Made by a program: the position numbers and the translations under genes
Shown: piece after piece, positions 62,754 through 64,000 of the stretch
Position numbering within the stretch: position 1 is the first letter of the stretch
Layout: each line of letters begins with the position of its first letter
DNA from: Beijerinckia sp. 28-YEA-48
GTDB lineage: Bacteria > Pseudomonadota > Alphaproteobacteria > Rhizobiales > Beijerinckiaceae
DNA: 64,000 nt
Assembly: GCF_900104955.1 (NCBI RefSeq)
Contig: NZ_FNSI01000002.1
Span: 372,001-436,000, forward strand
Direction: 5' to 3'
The notes under the pieces: generated by a model
What the model was told of the DNA's origin: nothing
The model's database searches: none
Seen by the model: the letters and a program-made list of their open reading frames with translations, nothing else

Positions 62754-63620
62754 CTAACGATGCAACGCCACCCACCCGCGGATCACGCTGTTGAAATGTT
62801 CCGGATGCTCGCGATAGGGAAAATGCCCCGACTTGTTGATAATATGCATCTGCGCGTCCGGCTCGTTCGCGGAAATGATCTCGAACAAGCCGTGCCCCTG
62901 CTCGATCGGAGCCGTCGGGTCGTTATAACTCCAGATCAGCGACGTGGGCTTGCGCATGCCGCGATCGCGCAGCAGGGCCAGGGTCTCGTCTTTCTGCTTC
63001 TCGAGATGACCGAGAAACACGGCTTTCGACATGCGGGTGAGAGCGTCCTTGTATTTCGGCGTCGCCGCGACCGTGGTCAACGCATCGAGCCACTCGTCGT
63101 CGACATGCTCGTAGCCGAATGAATAGCGTTGCAGCACCCATCGCTGCGATTCCTTGACCAGACGCGGCATCGGCGCGCCGGCCATCACCACGTCGTGGCG
63201 CTGCTGGCCGGGCGCCAAGGTGCCGCTGTCGACGATGGTCAGCGTTTTGATAAGGTCGGGATGCTCCAGGGTCGTGCGGCAAGCGACATAGCCACCGCGC
63301 GAATGGCCCACGAGATGCACATTGCGCAAGCCCAAAGTCCGAATGAAAGCGGCCACATGGGCGACGTCGGTCGCCATCGTATAGTTCTCGAGCTGTACCG
63401 GATTGTCGGTATAGCCCTGACCGATCCGATCCAACGCGATGACGCGGCCCGATTCCGCAAGTCCGCTAAAGTTCAAGTTCCAATTCACAGCGCAGTCAGC
63501 GCTCAGATCCGCGGCGCAACTGTTGCCGTGGAGCAGAACGACCACATCTCCCTCGCCCTTGTCATAGTAATGCGTGCGGATGCCGTCGACTTCGATATAT
63601 TTTTCATTGCTCGGGGACAT
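62754..63620 (-). CDS. Alpha/beta hydrolase (meta-cleavage/deformylase-like)
   Basis: A 288-residue hydrolase: VVVLLHGNSCAADLS (oxyanion region), VIALDRIGQGYTDNP, nucleophile elbow VGHSRGGYVA near residue 105, acid residue near DPTAP, and His in NKSGHFPYREHPE near residue 270. The start at 63620 follows AAGAGAAAG. It ends 10 bp before the amidase gene. Family members include C-C bond hydrolases and N-formylmaleamate deformylase; the pairing with an isochorismatase-type amidase recalls the NicD-NicF step pair, but sequence alone does not settle this. Confidence 0.85.
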   Translation of the reverse strand: MSPSNEKYIEVDGIRTHYYDKGEGDVVVLLHGNSCAADLSADCAVNWNLNFSGLAESGRVIALDRIGQGYTDNPVQLENYTMATDVAHVAAFIRTLGLRNVHLVGHSRGGYVACRTTLEHPDLIKTLTIVDSGTLAPGQQRHDVVMAGAPMPRLVKESQRWVLQRYSFGYEHVDDEWLDALTTVAATPKYKDALTRMSKAVFLGHLEKQKDETLALLRDRGMRKPTSLIWSYNDPTAPIEQGHGLFEIISANEPDAQMHIINKSGHFPYREHPEHFNSVIRGWVALHR

Positions 63621-63707
63621 GGCTTTCTCTTTCTTGCCGCCGTTGAGTGATGGGCCGGGACGACGCATTGAGCGCCGCCCCCACCAGCAAGCTGACTTTG
63701 GGCCGTG

Positions 63708-64000
63708 CTACTCCACCAAACGAACGTCATTGGGGGTGATCCAATCGTCCGGGCGGGGCGTAAACTCAACCGCCTTGGACACGCCGTAGGAGTGGTTGTA
63801 ACGCCACAGGAGGCAGGCCGGGGCGGCTTCGAGGATGGCATTGAACGCCTGATTGAGAACGCGCTTGCGCGCCTCCGGCTCAAATGTCCGGCGCTCCTCT
63901 TGCAGATAGCGGTCGATATCCGGATCAGAAATGCCGATGCGCGGCGACCCGCCCGTCTCGAAGAACTGAGACAGGGCGGCGCTCGGATCCATCACGGCCT
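63708..64000 (-). CDS. ABC transporter substrate-binding protein, peptide/nickel type, C-terminal fragment
   Basis: The C-terminal ~97 residues of a family 5 binding protein run off the right edge of the window: DPDIDRYLQEERRTFEPEARKRVLNQAFNAILEAAPACLLWRYNHSYGVSKAVEFTPRPDDWI. The pattern of helices and the final VxFTPRPD stretch fit DppA/OppA-like proteins. The start and signal peptide lie outside the window. It is on the same strand as the hydrolase-amidase-ABC genes, so the operon may start further right. Confidence 0.75.
   Translation of the reverse strand, partial: AVMDPSAALSQFFETGGSPRIGISDPDIDRYLQEERRTFEPEARKRVLNQAFNAILEAAPACLLWRYNHSYGVSKAVEFTPRPDDWITPNDVRLVE

Overview
The window looks like an accessory stretch of an alphaproteobacterial chromosome, most likely from the Hyphomicrobiales (Rhizobiales). 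The basis is high GC, a SorAB-type sulfite oxidase with an ECF sigma/anti-sigma pair, a HutF/HutG-type histidine pathway, a Bug-family binding protein, and many LysR/GntR/MarR regulators each next to a small catabolic operon and an orphan uptake system. This is inference from gene content; no rRNA, tRNA, transposase, integrase or CRISPR array was seen. Genes run into both window edges (a LysR fragment at the left, a peptide-type binding-protein fragment at the right).

Layout. 1-7.8 kb: LysR fragment, an exported protein of unknown function, a carboxymuconolactone-decarboxylase-like protein, a 4,5-dihydroxyphthalate-decarboxylase-like protein with a LysR regulator, then a three-gene operon on the minus strand (Bug binding protein, VOC protein, flavin monooxygenase). 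8-12.7 kb: a five-gene minus-strand operon (aspartate-dehydrogenase-like, SDR, RraA-like, alpha/beta hydrolase, Tat-exported amidohydrolase) ending in a clear intrinsic terminator, divergent from a LysR gene. 14-19.5 kb: a plus-strand NitT/TauT-type ABC transporter interleaved with two VOC proteins and a GntR regulator, convergent with a fumarylacetoacetate-hydrolase-family gene. Paired GTGCATACAC-like sites with 20-22 bp spacing in front of three of these transcription units suggest one GntR regulon. 19.9-29.8 kb: a copper-resistance region (cueR, multicopper oxidase, small redoxin, copA P-type ATPase, copZ chaperone, RND pump plus adaptor). Four promoters of MerR/CueR architecture (TTGASC, 19-bp spacer with a TTCC/GGAA dyad) can be read directly, so the RND pump appears to belong to the CueR regulon.

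30-37.5 kb: a GMC-type membrane dehydrogenase with its Tat subunit, a monohaem cytochrome c, and a signalling operon with 4-bp ATGA overlaps (unknown membrane protein, hybrid histidine kinase with two receivers and an HPt domain, REC-GGDEF diguanylate cyclase). 38-48.2 kb: a six-gene minus-strand operon with two paralogous family-1 binding proteins, one fused iron-type permease, one ATPase, a thiamine-diphosphate enzyme and a second dihydroxyphthalate-decarboxylase-like protein, headed by a MarR regulator and divergent from a salicylate-hydroxylase-like monooxygenase. 48.2-51.3 kb: sorAB sulfite oxidation with ECF sigma and anti-sigma, and a readable ECF-type promoter in front of sorA. 51.8-53.3 kb: SnoaL-like protein and a MetE C-terminal-domain-like methyltransferase. 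53.5-59.3 kb: histidine utilisation (hutF divergent from hutIGUD) with two HutC-type operators between them and a strong terminator after hutD; hutH and hutC are not in the window. 59.3-64 kb: an ABC transporter with an isochorismatase-family amidase, an alpha/beta hydrolase and the start of another transporter.

Overall the region reads as a collection of separately regulated uptake-and-catabolism modules for small, probably aromatic or nitrogen-containing acids, around a copper-homeostasis regulon. The points most worth following are the CueR-controlled RND pump, the predicted GntR regulon, and the two catabolic operons whose enzyme combinations match no pathway I can name.
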